Positions 16,019-25,331 of a stretch of DNA of 64,000 nucleotides are shown here, in pieces. The stretch comes from JAPUEK01 sp963815355 (GTDB lineage: Bacteria > Pseudomonadota > Alphaproteobacteria > Rhodobacterales > Rhodobacteraceae). The number at the start of each line of letters is the position of its first letter. Position 1 is the first letter of the stretch. The stretch lies in NCBI GenBank assembly GCA_963815355.1, contig CAWFGJ010000006.1:62001-126000 (forward strand), read 5' to 3'. The position numbers and the translations under genes are program-made. Below the pieces are notes generated by a model that ran no database searches, had not been told where the DNA came from, and saw nothing but the letters and a program-made list of their open reading frames with translations.

Positions 16019-19000
16019 TCAGCCCCAGCCGCCACCGCCCGGTGTGCGCATGATAAAGGCGGCGCCGGCGGGAAGTTGCCGTTCGTCGCGGCCACCAAGG
16101 GTTTCAAGCCTGCCGTCGGGCCATTCGACAAGGTTTTCGCCCAAGGCCCCCGGACCGCCACCGGCCACGCCAAAGGGCGGCACGATGCGGCTGCCGCACA
16201 GCGTGGTGACGGTGACCGGTTCCAGAAAGCGCAGGATGCGTTCGGCCCCGTGCCCGCCGCGCCAGCGCCCGCTGCCGCCCGAGCCTTGGCGGATGGCAAA
16301 GCGTTCCAGCCGGACGGGGAAGCGTTTCTCTAGGATCTCGGGATCGGTCATGCGGGTGTTGGTCATGTGGCTTTGCACCGCATCGCAGCCGTCAAAGCCG
16401 GGACCGGCCCCGGTGCCGCCCGCGATTGTCTCATAGTTCTGAAAGCGCGCGTTGCCCCAGACGAAGTTGTTCATGGTGCCCTGCCCCGCCGCCAGCACGC
16501 CCAGCGCACCGTAGAGCGCGTTGCAGGCGGCTTGGCTGACCTCTGTATTGCCCGCGATCACGGCAGCGGGCGCGCGGGGGTTGAGCATGGAGCCTTCGGG
16601 AACGGTGATGGTCAGGGGGGCCAGACAGCCTTCGTTCAGCGGGATGTTCTTGCCGACCAGCGTGCGGAACACATAGAGCACCACCGCGCGGGTGACGGCG
16701 GCGGGGGCGTTGTGGTTGCCGTTTTGCTGGGGCGAGGTTCCGGTGAAATCGACCTCGGCGGTGCGGGCGGTGGGGTTGACCGAGACGCGGACGCGGATCG
16801 TCTGGCCGGTATCCATCGGGTAGGTGAAGCTGCCGGGTTTAAGGTGGTCGATGACGGCGCGGACCATCGCCTCGGCATTGGCCTGCACATGGGCCATGTA
16901 GGCGGTGACGACGGGCGCGCCGTAGCTGGCCGCGACGCGCAACAATTCACGCCGCCCGGTTTCATTCGCGGCGATCTGGGCCTTGAGGTCGGCCATGTTC
17001 TGGTCAATCGCGCGCGCGGGGTAGCGGCCAGAGCCGAGCAGGGCGCGGGTGTCGGCCTCATTCAGGTGCCCGGCGCTGACGAGGGGGAAGAGGTGGATCA
17101 GCACGCCCTCTTCGTCGATATGGCGCGAGTCGGGCGGGGAGGAGCCGGGCGTGCGCCCGCCAATGTCGGCGTGATGCCCGCGCGAGCCCAGCCACCAGAC
17201 CGGAGTGGCCGCCGTTTCGGGCTGCGCCGCGTCTGCGGGCAGGAAGACCGGGGTGATCACCGTCACATCCGGCAGGTGGGTGCCGCCGTTATAGGGAGAG
17301 TTCAGCATCCACGCGTCGCCGGGCCGCGCCGTGCCTTGGGTCGCGGCCATCACCGTTTTGACCGCGTGGGACATGGAGCCAAGATGCACCGGCACATGCG
17401 GCGCATTGGCCACCAGATCGCCTTGGCCATCAAAGATCGCGCAGGAAAAATCCAAGCGTTCCTTGATGTTGACGCTCCACGCGGTGTTGGCGAGGGTGGC
17501 GCCCATCTGATCGGCAACCGACATGAAGAGGTTGTTGAACACCTCTAGCAGGATCGGGTCGGCCTCGGTCCCGGCGGCGTTCTGGCGGGCGGGCGGGGTT
17601 TGGCGTTCCAGGATCAGGTTGGCGGCGGCATCGGTGCGGGCGGTCCAGCCCGGCTCTACCACCACGGTGCCGGTCGCCTCACGCAGGATCGCGGGGCCGC
17701 AGATGCGGGCGGTGGGGCCAAGGCTGGCGCGGTCATAGAGCGGGGCGGTTTGCCACTGGCCCCCGGCGCGCAGGGTCAGGTGATCCAGCGGGGTGGGGGT
17801 GCCATTGGGGGCGGCCTGCGGGGCGGTCAGGGCCGCACCGCCGCCGATGGCCTCTACCGCCAGCATTTCAAACAAAAGCGCGCGTTCGGGCGAAGTGAAG
17901 CCGAAGCGGGCAAGGTGCTGGGCCTCAAACGCGCTGCGCAGCGCCGCGGCCGGGCCAAAGGGCACCTCAAGCGCCTGATGGGAGCCTTCGTAGCGCAGGT
18001 GGGCGCGCGCCTCTGTGCGCGGTGCGGTGACGGATTGCGCGGCGAGTTCCGCGCAGGCCTCGGCGGTAAGGGCAGCCACGCGCGCCTCGGCGGCGGGCAG
18101 ATCAGAGAGGGGGGCATCAAACTGCACCTCGCGCAGGGCGCGCAGTTCGGCCAGCCCCATGCCATAGGCCGACAAAACCCCGGCGAAAGGGTGCAGGAAC
18201 ACCCGGCTCATCCCCAGCGCATCGGCCACGCCGCAGGCATGTTGGCCCCCTGCCCCGCCAAAGCACTGCAAGGTATAGCCTGTCACATCATGGCCGCGCG
18301 CCACGCTGATCTTCTTGATCGCGTTGGCCATGTTGTCGATTGCGATGCGCAAAAAGCCTTCGGCCACCGCCTCGGGCGGCTCTGCCGGGGAATGGGTGGC
18401 GGCGGCGATTTCCGTGGCAAGGGCGGCGAACTGGCGCTGCACGGTGGCCAGATCCAGCGGCTGATCGCCATCGGGGCCAAAGACGGCGGGGAAATGCGCG
18501 GGCGACAGGCGGCCCAGCATGACGTTGCAATCGGTGATGGTCAGCGGGCCGCCGCGCCGATAGCTGGCCGGGCCGGGATTGGCCCCGGCACTTTCCGGGC
18601 CGACCTGAAAGCGCCCGTCCCGAAAGGCGCAGACCGACCCGCCCCCGGCGGCGACGGTGTGAATATCCATCATCGGCGCGCGCATCCGCACGCCCGCAAC
18701 CTCTGTTTCAAACGAGCGTTCGTAGTCGCCGGCGAAGTGGCTGACATCGGTTGAGGTACCGCCCATGTCAAAGCCGATCAGCCGGTCAAACCCTGCCGCC
18801 ATGCCGGTTTTCGCCATGCCGACGATGCCGCCTGCGGGGCCGGACAGGATCGCGTCCTTGCCCTGAAAGCGCCCGGCCTCGGTCAGCCCGCCGGAGGATT
18901 GCATGAACAACAGCCGCCCCGTGGCGCGCCCGATGTCCAAGGCCGCCTCGACCTGCGCCACATAGCGGCGCAGGATCGGCGACAGGTAGGCATCCACCAC

Positions 19001-19621
19001 GGTTGTATCGCCGCGCCCGACCAGCTTGGCCAAACGGCTGACCTGATGGGACTGCGAGATCTGGGTAAAGCCTTCTTCGGCGGCGATCTGGGCAAGGCGG
19101 CGTTCGTGGTCGGGGTTCACATGGCCGTGGATCAGCGCGATGGCGGTGGCGGTGATGCCTTGGGCGCGGGCGGCGCGCAGGGCGGCGCGGGCGGGCGCCT
19201 CGGCCAAGGGGGTGATCAGGGCGCCGTCCGCGTCGTGACGGCCCTGCACCTCGGCTACGGCTTCATAAAGCAGATCCGGGCGGCGGATGTGCAGGTCAAA
19301 GAGCGCGGGGCGGGCCTGGGTGCCGATACGCAGCAGATCGGCAAAGCCTTGGGTGATCAGCAACAGCACCCGCTCGCCCTTGCGCTCTAACAGGGCGTTG
19401 GTGGCGACGGTGGTGCCCATCTTGACGGCAGCGATCGCGCCATCGGGGATCGGCGCACCGGCGGTCAGGCCAAGGCAATCGCGGATGCCCTGCACGGCGG
19501 CGTCGCTGTAACGTTCGGGGTTTTCCGACAGCAGCTTGCGCGTTTCAAGGCGGCCATCCGGGTGGCGGGCGACGATGTCGGTGAAGGTGCCGCCCCGGTC
19601 GATCCAGAATTCCCACGCCAT
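16019..19621 (-). CDS. 5-oxoprolinase (ATP-hydrolysing), fused HyuA-HyuB type
   Basis: A 1200-residue protein holding both subunits of the hydantoinase/oxoprolinase family in one chain. The N-terminal HyuA half starts with the ATP-site motif DRGGTFTDIVA and contains GFDMGGTSTDVSHF; the C-terminal HyuB half starts around residue 700 (ILLEVFNNLFMSVADQMG) and runs through FSCAIFDGQGD to the end. It opens 5-oxo-L-proline to glutamate with ATP, part of glutathione-derived oxoproline salvage. No companion subunit gene is needed or seen. N-methylhydantoinase or acetone carboxylase relatives share the fold, but those are normally split genes. Confidence 0.9.
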   Translation of the reverse strand: MAWEFWIDRGGTFTDIVARHPDGRLETRKLLSENPERYSDAAVQGIRDCLGLTAGAPIPDGAIAAVKMGTTVATNALLERKGERVLLLITQGFADLLRIGTQARPALFDLHIRRPDLLYEAVAEVQGRHDADGALITPLAEAPARAALRAARAQGITATAIALIHGHVNPDHERRLAQIAAEEGFTQISQSHQVSRLAKLVGRGDTTVVDAYLSPILRRYVAQVEAALDIGRATGRLLFMQSSGGLTEAGRFQGKDAILSGPAGGIVGMAKTGMAAGFDRLIGFDMGGTSTDVSHFAGDYERSFETEVAGVRMRAPMMDIHTVAAGGGSVCAFRDGRFQVGPESAGANPGPASYRRGGPLTITDCNVMLGRLSPAHFPAVFGPDGDQPLDLATVQRQFAALATEIAAATHSPAEPPEAVAEGFLRIAIDNMANAIKKISVARGHDVTGYTLQCFGGAGGQHACGVADALGMSRVFLHPFAGVLSAYGMGLAELRALREVQFDAPLSDLPAAEARVAALTAEACAELAAQSVTAPRTEARAHLRYEGSHQALEVPFGPAAALRSAFEAQHLARFGFTSPERALLFEMLAVEAIGGGAALTAPQAAPNGTPTPLDHLTLRAGGQWQTAPLYDRASLGPTARICGPAILREATGTVVVEPGWTARTDAAANLILERQTPPARQNAAGTEADPILLEVFNNLFMSVADQMGATLANTAWSVNIKERLDFSCAIFDGQGDLVANAPHVPVHLGSMSHAVKTVMAATQGTARPGDAWMLNSPYNGGTHLPDVTVITPVFLPADAAQPETAATPVWWLGSRGHHADIGGRTPGSSPPDSRHIDEEGVLIHLFPLVSAGHLNEADTRALLGSGRYPARAIDQNMADLKAQIAANETGRRELLRVAASYGAPVVTAYMAHVQANAEAMVRAVIDHLKPGSFTYPMDTGQTIRVRVSVNPTARTAEVDFTGTSPQQNGNHNAPAAVTRAVVLYVFRTLVGKNIPLNEGCLAPLTITVPEGSMLNPRAPAAVIAGNTEVSQAACNALYGALGVLAAGQGTMNNFVWGNARFQNYETIAGGTGAGPGFDGCDAVQSHMTNTRMTDPEILEKRFPVRLERFAIRQGSGGSGRWRGGHGAERILRFLEPVTVTTLCGSRIVPPFGVAGGGPGALGENLVEWPDGRLETLGGRDERQLPAGAAFIMRTPGGGGWG

Positions 19622-19704
19622 GCCGGCCCCCTGCTTGCCTTAGGCGGTCATGGGTTCCCGATGGGGGCCGGGAAGTCAAGGCGGGGCGGGGTCAGGGAAA
19701 ATGT

Positions 19705-19729
19705 AAAACGCCCGCATTGCGGGCGTTTT
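19705..19729. terminator. Strong bidirectional terminator after the first tiny secreted protein gene
   Basis: Perfect 11-base stem AAAACGCCCGC/GCGGGCGTTTT around ATT, with A- and T-runs on the two sides, 22 bases after the stop of the gene at 19752-19970. The stem is identical to that at 20068-20094. Confidence 0.85.
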
Positions 19730-19751
19730 GGGGGCGCAGGTAGCGGCCCGA

Positions 19752-19970
19752 TCAGCACAAGGTGATACAATCCGTGGTGCCTTTGGTGCCGCTGGCCACT
19801 GCGACCGCAGCAAGGCCGAGCAACAGCAGAACAACCAGCCCACCCGACGAGGAAGAGGTTTGCGCGGCCACAACCACTTCTTCCTCAACAATCGGCTCAT
19901 TCATGCCGCCGGCCTGAACAGAACCCGCAAACATCACCATAACAAGTACAGAGGCAGTCAGTTTCTTCAT
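19752..19970 (-). CDS. 72-residue secreted/membrane protein, tandem paralogue 1
   Basis: A tiny protein with a Sec signal peptide (MKKLTASVLVMVMFAGSVQA), a mature start GGMNEPIVEEEVVVAAQ, a serine linker (TSSSSGG), one hydrophobic helix (LVVLLLLGLAAVAVA) and a short polar tail ending in Cys (DCITLC). It matches its neighbour at 20118-20336 almost residue for residue through the helix; the tails differ. It has its own terminator. The position next to YjbF/YjbH-like genes recalls YjbE/GfcA, small secreted proteins of the E. coli operons, but sequence similarity to those is not evident. Function unknown. Confidence 0.8.
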   Translation of the reverse strand: MKKLTASVLVMVMFAGSVQAGGMNEPIVEEEVVVAAQTSSSSGGLVVLLLLGLAAVAVASGTKGTTDCITLC

Positions 19971-20067
19971 CGTCTGTCATCCCTTATTGGCGTGATCTTG
20001 CCGATGACGTTAACTTTCCCGGCAGGAAAAAGAAAGCGTTTCGATTGGCGGCGAGGGCCTGAAATGC

Positions 20068-20094
20068 AAAACGCCCGCACGAGGCGGGCGTTTT
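20068..20094. terminator. Strong bidirectional terminator after the second tiny secreted protein gene
   Basis: The 11-base stem AAAACGCCCGC/GCGGGCGTTTT with loop ACGAG lies 23 bases after the stop of the gene at 20118-20336. It repeats the stem at 19705-19729 at nearly the same distance from its gene, so gene and terminator were duplicated together. Confidence 0.85.
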
Positions 20095-20117
20095 GGCGTT
20101 TCCCGAAGGAAAACAGA

Positions 20118-20336
20118 TCACATTTCGTTTTCTTCGCCGGTGCCCGAGGTGCCGCCGCCAGCAACAGCTGCTGCTGCAAGGCCGAGCAGGAGCAGAACGA
20201 TCAGACCGCCCGAGGAGGACGAGGTCTGTGCTGCAACAACAACTTCTTCTTCAGCGACGGGCTCATTCATGCCACCGGCATTTGCAGCGCCAACACCAGC
20301 AAGCATCGCCATAACGAAAGCGGAGATTTTTTTCAT
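20118..20336 (-). CDS. 72-residue secreted/membrane protein, tandem paralogue 2
   Basis: Same plan as the neighbour: signal peptide (MKKISAFVMAMLAGVGAANA), GGMNEPVAEEEVVVAAQ, TSSSSGG linker, helix (LIVLLLLGLAAAAVA), then a Gly/Thr tail ending GEENEM. The mature part up to the helix is nearly identical to paralogue 1, while the C-terminal tails have diverged completely, which suggests the tail is the variable functional end. It lies 87 bases downstream of the YjbF-like gene on the same strand. It may belong to the polysaccharide locus; no catalytic residues are visible. Confidence 0.8.
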   Translation of the reverse strand: MKKISAFVMAMLAGVGAANAGGMNEPVAEEEVVVAAQTSSSSGGLIVLLLLGLAAAAVAGGGTSGTGEENEM

Positions 20337-20423
20337 ATCAGGGGTCCTTGTGAACGAGATTCTTCGAGTAAACTATAGCCAGCCGACTACGACAAGAAAA
20401 GCGCCGCGATGCAAAAACTGATG

Positions 20424-21068
20424 CTAAGGCGCAACAAACTCAAGATAACCGACGCCTTTTGAGACCCATTGCTTCGATTGAACAATGTGCAGGCCGCCAT
20501 CGATCCAGAATTCGTTGATCACCTTGCCCTCGGCGGTGTGGCACACCTCGCGGATGTGGCGGGCGTTTGCGGGGCCTTTGTCGCCGGTGCCCGGCTCTGT
20601 CTCGCAGGTGTAGCTGCGCCGGTCCGGGCTATCGGTGCCGTCAAGATAGTCGGCGGTGCGGCTGTGGCTGGCAGCACCGCCAGCCAGTTCCGCCACCGAA
20701 GGCCCGGTCGAGGACATCAGATCCAGCCCCAGCCCGCGCGTCCCGAACAACACGCCATCCTTCAGGATGACCTGTGCGCCATCCTGAGCGGCGAGGGTCA
20801 CCACAGGGCCATCCCTGTCGATCACCTTCATCGGGAATTTGATGCCGCGTGCGCGCAGGGTCACCCAGACTTCGGCCCCATCCTTGGGCAGAGCGGCGGG
20901 GGCGGGTTGCGCCTTGGCACCGCTGAACATGCCGACGACCGGGGCCGCCAGTTGTGCGGCCCCCCCGCAGCCCGACAGCAGCAAGGCCGCCACGAGGGCG
21001 CTGCCCCGTGCGAAAGTGGGGCGGGCGAAAGTGGAGCGGGCGGGGGGGTGTCCCGAATGCAGGGTCAT
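20424..21068 (-). CDS. YjbF/GfcB-family lipoprotein
   Basis: A 214-residue lipoprotein; the signal ends in the lipobox LLSGC with Cys34 lipidated. The mature part has the YjbF features: a beta-rich core with VILKDGVLFGTRGLGLDLMSS and a C-terminal YTCETEP...EFWIDGGLHIVQSKQWVS region (read in pieces), two Cys likely forming a disulfide. In E. coli, yjbEFGH and gfcABCD direct secretion of exopolysaccharide or group 4 capsule. The start at 21068 overlaps the YjbH stop as ATGA. The N-terminal arm before the lipobox carries a short duplicated TFAR unit, from a small DNA repeat near 21010-21042. Confidence 0.87.
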   Translation of the reverse strand: MTLHSGHPPARSTFARPTFARGSALVAALLLSGCGGAAQLAAPVVGMFSGAKAQPAPAALPKDGAEVWVTLRARGIKFPMKVIDRDGPVVTLAAQDGAQVILKDGVLFGTRGLGLDLMSSTGPSVAELAGGAASHSRTADYLDGTDSPDRRSYTCETEPGTGDKGPANARHIREVCHTAEGKVINEFWIDGGLHIVQSKQWVSKGVGYLEFVAP

Positions 21069-23200
21069 CTCCAGAACCTCCCCCATTGGGCGTCAAGCTG
21101 TGTTTCCTGATAGCCGCGGACCGTGTCGTAGAGACGTCCGTCCACATCCAGCCGCGCCCCGCCATCGCGCAGGATCGGGCGGATGGTGGCGTTGTAGGCC
21201 TTTTCGGTCGGGCGGCCGAGCGCCCAGGCAAAGGGGATCGACAGGCGGATGCCTTTGTCAAACGAGCCTTCGCCGAAATCATCAAACGGCACGTCGGTCA
21301 GGGTGGCAAAGGCCCCGACCTTCCAGCCGTTGGCAAACTGGCGGTCCAGCGACAGGGTGGCGCCGTAGTCGCCCGCCAGATAGCGGCCCACGTCAAGCTG
21401 GGCCGAATAGCCTTTGCCAAGGTCCAGATAGCCCGACACATGGCCGGTCACGACGCTGTAATCCTGAAAGCCGAACAGCAGGTCAAAGTCGCGCTGTTTG
21501 ACGTAGTTCACCTCAACCCCAAGGGCGAAGGGGTTGTCGACCTGCTTCCACAACAGTTCTGTCGAGACACCGCCAAACATCCGCTCCAGATAGCCCACGG
21601 TCACGCGGCTGTAGAGGTTGGGCGCGGGCTTGGCATACCAGGCAAGGGTCAGGTTGTTCAGCGACGGATCGCCCTCGCGGTCGTAGATGTTAAAGTCGCT
21701 GCGGACATGGGGCAGAACAGAATCCGACACGCGGGTGGAATCGCCAAGGTTGCCGGTCAGTTTCTTGCCGATGGAGCCGGACAGGATCACCCCCGGCGAG
21801 AACACATAGCTGGCCGAGGCCTGCAGCCCAACGTCGATCCGCAGCGGGTTTTGCGGGTCAAACAGGCTGGTGCGGACATAGGGGGCGATGCCCCAATTGA
21901 ACTTGGGGTAAAGCCCGTCGCTGCGAAGGGTATCGGCGGGCAAGTCATTGGCCACGGCCAGAATTTGCGCGCGCTGGCGCATAAGCGCATCTTGGCCGCC
22001 CGCGAATTCAAGCTGTTCCAGATCCGAGCGGCGGATCACCACTTTGGACAGGGCGATGCCGTTGCGCACCGGGACGATATCAAACGTGTCAACCGTGGCG
22101 GGCATGGTGGCAGCCAGCGCGCGGGCGGTGCGGCCGATGACCTGGGCGCTGTTGTCGCTGGCCGAGGCGCGGACGCGGACCTGCACGCGGTCCAGATCGA
22201 AGCTGATGGTTTCCAGCGTAATGCTGTCACGGCGCAGTGCTTTGGCCAGCGTGCCGCGCAGGGTTTGCTTGCTGCCGTCTTCGCTGATCCACAGGGGCGA
22301 ATAGGCGCCGGGGTTGGCGGCGCGGCTAGGGCGGTTCAGCACCGGGATCGGGCCGGGGGTCAGCATGCCACCGGTCGGGCGCACCTTGGGGTCAAGCACG
22401 ATCTGGGCGTTGATGCCGAATTCGGTGCCGTAAAGATAGTAGGCCCCGACCCGCAGGTTCGGTTTGACCTGATATTCCACGCCGAAGTTGAAGGGGCTTT
22501 TACGCTCAAACGTGCCGCGCGCGCCCGCTTCAAGCGTATAGGCATCCGACGAATACTCTGCCTTGACGCCCAGCTTGTCGTTGACCTGCCATTCCACCCC
22601 GGCGAAGGGGGCGAAATCGCCCTTGAACCATTGCCCGGTGCGGACGGTGCCACCTAGACCCACATCAACCGGCGGGCGGGTTCCGGTAGAGCCGATGCTG
22701 CCGTAGCTGCCAAGCCGCCCCCAGCCAAGCCCCGCCGTGACCTTGACCCGGTCGCCAAGGCTTTTGGTCGCGGCCAGATATTCGCCCGACATCAGCCCGG
22801 TGCCGATCACGTCCTGCAGGCCCACCACGACGCCGGGCACATAGCGCCCTTCATCCAGCAGTTGGTAGCGCAGATCAAAGCTGCGGTCGTAGTTGGTGGC
22901 CAGAGGGGAGGGCAACACGTCATCCCAGTTGCGGATACCGGTGTAGCGGAAGCTGCCGGACAGGCGCGGGGTGATCTGGAAGGACAAGGTGGTGCGCGAG
23001 ATCGGGCCGAAATGCGCGGTGACCACCGAAAGCACGCCATCGGACTGTGATTCGCCCGACGGCATGTCGATCAGCCCGGTCACGCCGCCAAAGCTGAGCG
23101 TCGGTTTCATCTCGGCCACGGTCGGCAGCGCAAAGCCCGTCAGAAGTGCCGCTGTCACGGAAATCCGGGTTACTTTGCGCGCTACTGAGCCTGAGGACAT
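21065..23200 (-). CDS. YjbH/GfcD-family outer-membrane exopolysaccharide protein
   Basis: A 711-residue protein with a signal peptide (cleavage after PTVA/E) and the YjbH start LSFGGVTGLIDMPSG, then long stretches of alternating beta strands (for example VKVTAGLGWGRLGSYG), as expected for the two linked outer-membrane barrels of this family. It ends in an aromatic WGRFWR, typical of barrel C-termini. It is the proposed outer-membrane exit for polysaccharide in Yjb/Gfc systems. An AAGGGT site precedes the start. It is translationally coupled to the YjbF-like lipoprotein. No YjbG/GfcC gene lies beside it. Confidence 0.9.
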   Translation of the reverse strand: MSSGSVARKVTRISVTAALLTGFALPTVAEMKPTLSFGGVTGLIDMPSGESQSDGVLSVVTAHFGPISRTTLSFQITPRLSGSFRYTGIRNWDDVLPSPLATNYDRSFDLRYQLLDEGRYVPGVVVGLQDVIGTGLMSGEYLAATKSLGDRVKVTAGLGWGRLGSYGSIGSTGTRPPVDVGLGGTVRTGQWFKGDFAPFAGVEWQVNDKLGVKAEYSSDAYTLEAGARGTFERKSPFNFGVEYQVKPNLRVGAYYLYGTEFGINAQIVLDPKVRPTGGMLTPGPIPVLNRPSRAANPGAYSPLWISEDGSKQTLRGTLAKALRRDSITLETISFDLDRVQVRVRASASDNSAQVIGRTARALAATMPATVDTFDIVPVRNGIALSKVVIRRSDLEQLEFAGGQDALMRQRAQILAVANDLPADTLRSDGLYPKFNWGIAPYVRTSLFDPQNPLRIDVGLQASASYVFSPGVILSGSIGKKLTGNLGDSTRVSDSVLPHVRSDFNIYDREGDPSLNNLTLAWYAKPAPNLYSRVTVGYLERMFGGVSTELLWKQVDNPFALGVEVNYVKQRDFDLLFGFQDYSVVTGHVSGYLDLGKGYSAQLDVGRYLAGDYGATLSLDRQFANGWKVGAFATLTDVPFDDFGEGSFDKGIRLSIPFAWALGRPTEKAYNATIRPILRDGGARLDVDGRLYDTVRGYQETQLDAQWGRFWR

Positions 23201-23342
23201 CGAGAGTTACCCTTTTCACCACCACGATGCGCCCATAGCCGAAGCCAAAGGCACGGTCTTTTCCTACGACAGCTTTGGCTCAATAACCACCGCTGTATGA
23301 AACTTGTTCACAGGGAATTTTGCCACGGTGGCCGTTTGGCCC

Positions 23343-25331
23343 CTATGCCTGCGTCAGGCTTGGGGGCGTGATCTGCGGCACAACCGGGGCCACCTGCGGC
23401 GCAAGCAAGGAGGCCACGAGGTTAAGCCCGCCGAAATGGTCAACGATGCGGCTGGTGGGCGCATAGCCGGTGCCCGCCTCGGCCAGAATCCGGCGCACGG
23501 CCCTGACATCGCCGCTGGAACTGGCGCAGATCAGGTGCGCGATCTTCTGGTTAAGCTGCTCCAGCGGAAGATAGGATTCGTTGGCCGACATGATCCGCGG
23601 ATGGGCGGTTGGGCAGGGCGCGTTGCCGATCAGCAGTTCTTCGAACAGCTTCTCGCCGGGGCGCAGTTCGGTAAAGGCGATACCGATTTCGCCGGGGCCG
23701 GCGGTCTTGGGCCCTGCCGCGTCCAGCACAACCGGGCGCATCCCATGCAGGCGCACCATTTGTGCGGCGAGATCGGCGATGCGCACCGGTTCCCCCATAT
23801 CCAGCACGAACACATCGCCGCCTTTGGCCATCGCGCCGGATTGGATCACCAGCTGCGCGGCTTCGGGGATGGTCATGAAATAGCGGGTGATGTCGGGGTG
23901 GGTGACGGTCAACGGGCCGCCCGCCTCTATCTGGCGCGAGAACAAGGGGATGACCGAGCCAGACGAGCCGAGCACATTGCCAAAGCGCACCATCGAGATG
24001 CGGGTGGTGGTGTCGGGCAGATCGGCGAGCGCCTGACAGACCATCTCGGCCATGCGTTTGGTGGCCCCCATGATGTTGGTGGGGCGCACGGCCTTGTCGG
24101 TGGAAATCAGGATAAACGCCTCAACCCGGGTGGCGATGGCAGATTCGGCCACGGTCCGGGTGCCCAGCACGTTGTTGCGCACGCCTTCGGCGACGTTGTG
24201 TTCGACCAGCGGCACATGTTTGTAGGCGGCGGCGTGGTAGACGGTATTGACGTGGAATTGGCGCAGCGCGCGCGTGACCTGCTGCGCGTCCTGCACCGAC
24301 CCCAGCACCGCAAAGATCGGCACGGCCAGCCCTTCGCAGGCAAGCAGCCGTTGCAGATCGGCCTCGATGGAGTACAGCGCCAGTTCGGACTGTTCAAACA
24401 GCACCAGTTGCGCCGGGGCCTGACGCAGGATCTGGCGGCAAAGCTCGGACCCGATTGAGCCGCCTGCCCCGGTTACCATCACCGATTTTCCGCGGATGTT
24501 GGCGCCCATAAGCTCTGGCCGGGGCGGGACGGGATCGCGGCCCAACAGGTCTTCGATGCTGACCTCGTTGATGTCGCTGATGGCCGCGCGGCCGCTGACG
24601 ATATCATGCAGGCCGGGAATCGTTCGCAGGCGCAGGGGGAATTTCTCCAGCGACTTCAACACTTCGCTGCGGCGACTGCGCGAGGCGGAGGGGATGGCGA
24701 GCAAGACCGAGGTGACAGAGTTGTTGCGGATCAGCGCGCCAATGTTTTCAGGCGTGGGCGCGCGCACCCGCAGACCGTTGATCAGGGTGCTGCTGGCCTC
24801 GGGGCTGTCATCCAGAAAGGCGATGGGCAGGTAGTCATTGCCTTGCAGCAGGGTCTGGGCCAGTTGCCGCCCCGCAGCGCCCGCGCCAAAGATCGCGACC
24901 CGTTCCTTGCGGTGGTTCTGCGACCGCGCCAGCACTTCGCGGAACACAAAGCGCACGCCGCCGACCGAAATCAGCATCAGCATCGCGTGCAACAGCGGGA
25001 TGGAACGGGGAAGCGGAAGGTTCAGGACCGAGGCGCTGGCCGCAAGGATCAGCCCAGAGGCCATTGAGCCGAGGAACACCGTTTGCAGCGCCCGCCCCGC
25101 CAGAAAGCGGATCACGGTGCGGTAAAGTCCCAGACCATAAAAGGCGAGAAGCGACAGCGGCACCGTCACCAGCAGCGCTGTCCAGACGTTCGGCAATAGA
25201 AAGATGCTATCCAGGCGCAACCAAAGTGCGACGAGGAAACTGACAGCAACAAGGCAACCATCGACAAAAAGTTGCAGGATTATCTTTTGGTTACGTCGTA
25301 ACCCCAAAAGCCGAACAAAAAGCGACTGCAT
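23343..25331 (-). CDS. Membrane nucleoside-diphosphate-sugar 4,6-dehydratase (CapD/WbpM-like)
   Basis: A 662-residue polysaccharide biosynthesis enzyme. Four membrane helices fill the N-terminus (about residues 15-120), a first Rossmann domain follows (VAIFGAGAAGRQLA, near 143), then the catalytic dehydratase domain with the NAD motif MVTGAGGSIGSELC (near 284) and the conserved ISTDKAVRPTNIMGATKR region of the FlaA1/CapD family. It is expected to convert UDP-GlcNAc to a 4-keto-6-deoxy sugar used to build the exopolysaccharide repeat unit. It lies upstream of yjbH on the same strand with 142 bases between. Confidence 0.92.
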   Translation of the reverse strand: MQSLFVRLLGLRRNQKIILQLFVDGCLVAVSFLVALWLRLDSIFLLPNVWTALLVTVPLSLLAFYGLGLYRTVIRFLAGRALQTVFLGSMASGLILAASASVLNLPLPRSIPLLHAMLMLISVGGVRFVFREVLARSQNHRKERVAIFGAGAAGRQLAQTLLQGNDYLPIAFLDDSPEASSTLINGLRVRAPTPENIGALIRNNSVTSVLLAIPSASRSRRSEVLKSLEKFPLRLRTIPGLHDIVSGRAAISDINEVSIEDLLGRDPVPPRPELMGANIRGKSVMVTGAGGSIGSELCRQILRQAPAQLVLFEQSELALYSIEADLQRLLACEGLAVPIFAVLGSVQDAQQVTRALRQFHVNTVYHAAAYKHVPLVEHNVAEGVRNNVLGTRTVAESAIATRVEAFILISTDKAVRPTNIMGATKRMAEMVCQALADLPDTTTRISMVRFGNVLGSSGSVIPLFSRQIEAGGPLTVTHPDITRYFMTIPEAAQLVIQSGAMAKGGDVFVLDMGEPVRIADLAAQMVRLHGMRPVVLDAAGPKTAGPGEIGIAFTELRPGEKLFEELLIGNAPCPTAHPRIMSANESYLPLEQLNQKIAHLICASSSGDVRAVRRILAEAGTGYAPTSRIVDHFGGLNLVASLLAPQVAPVVPQITPPSLTQA

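Noticed and set aside
19752..20336. The two 72-residue proteins as a toxin-antitoxin pair or as ferrochelatase fragments
   Set aside because: They are near-identical secreted paralogues with separate terminators; no toxin fold and no ferrochelatase motif are present.
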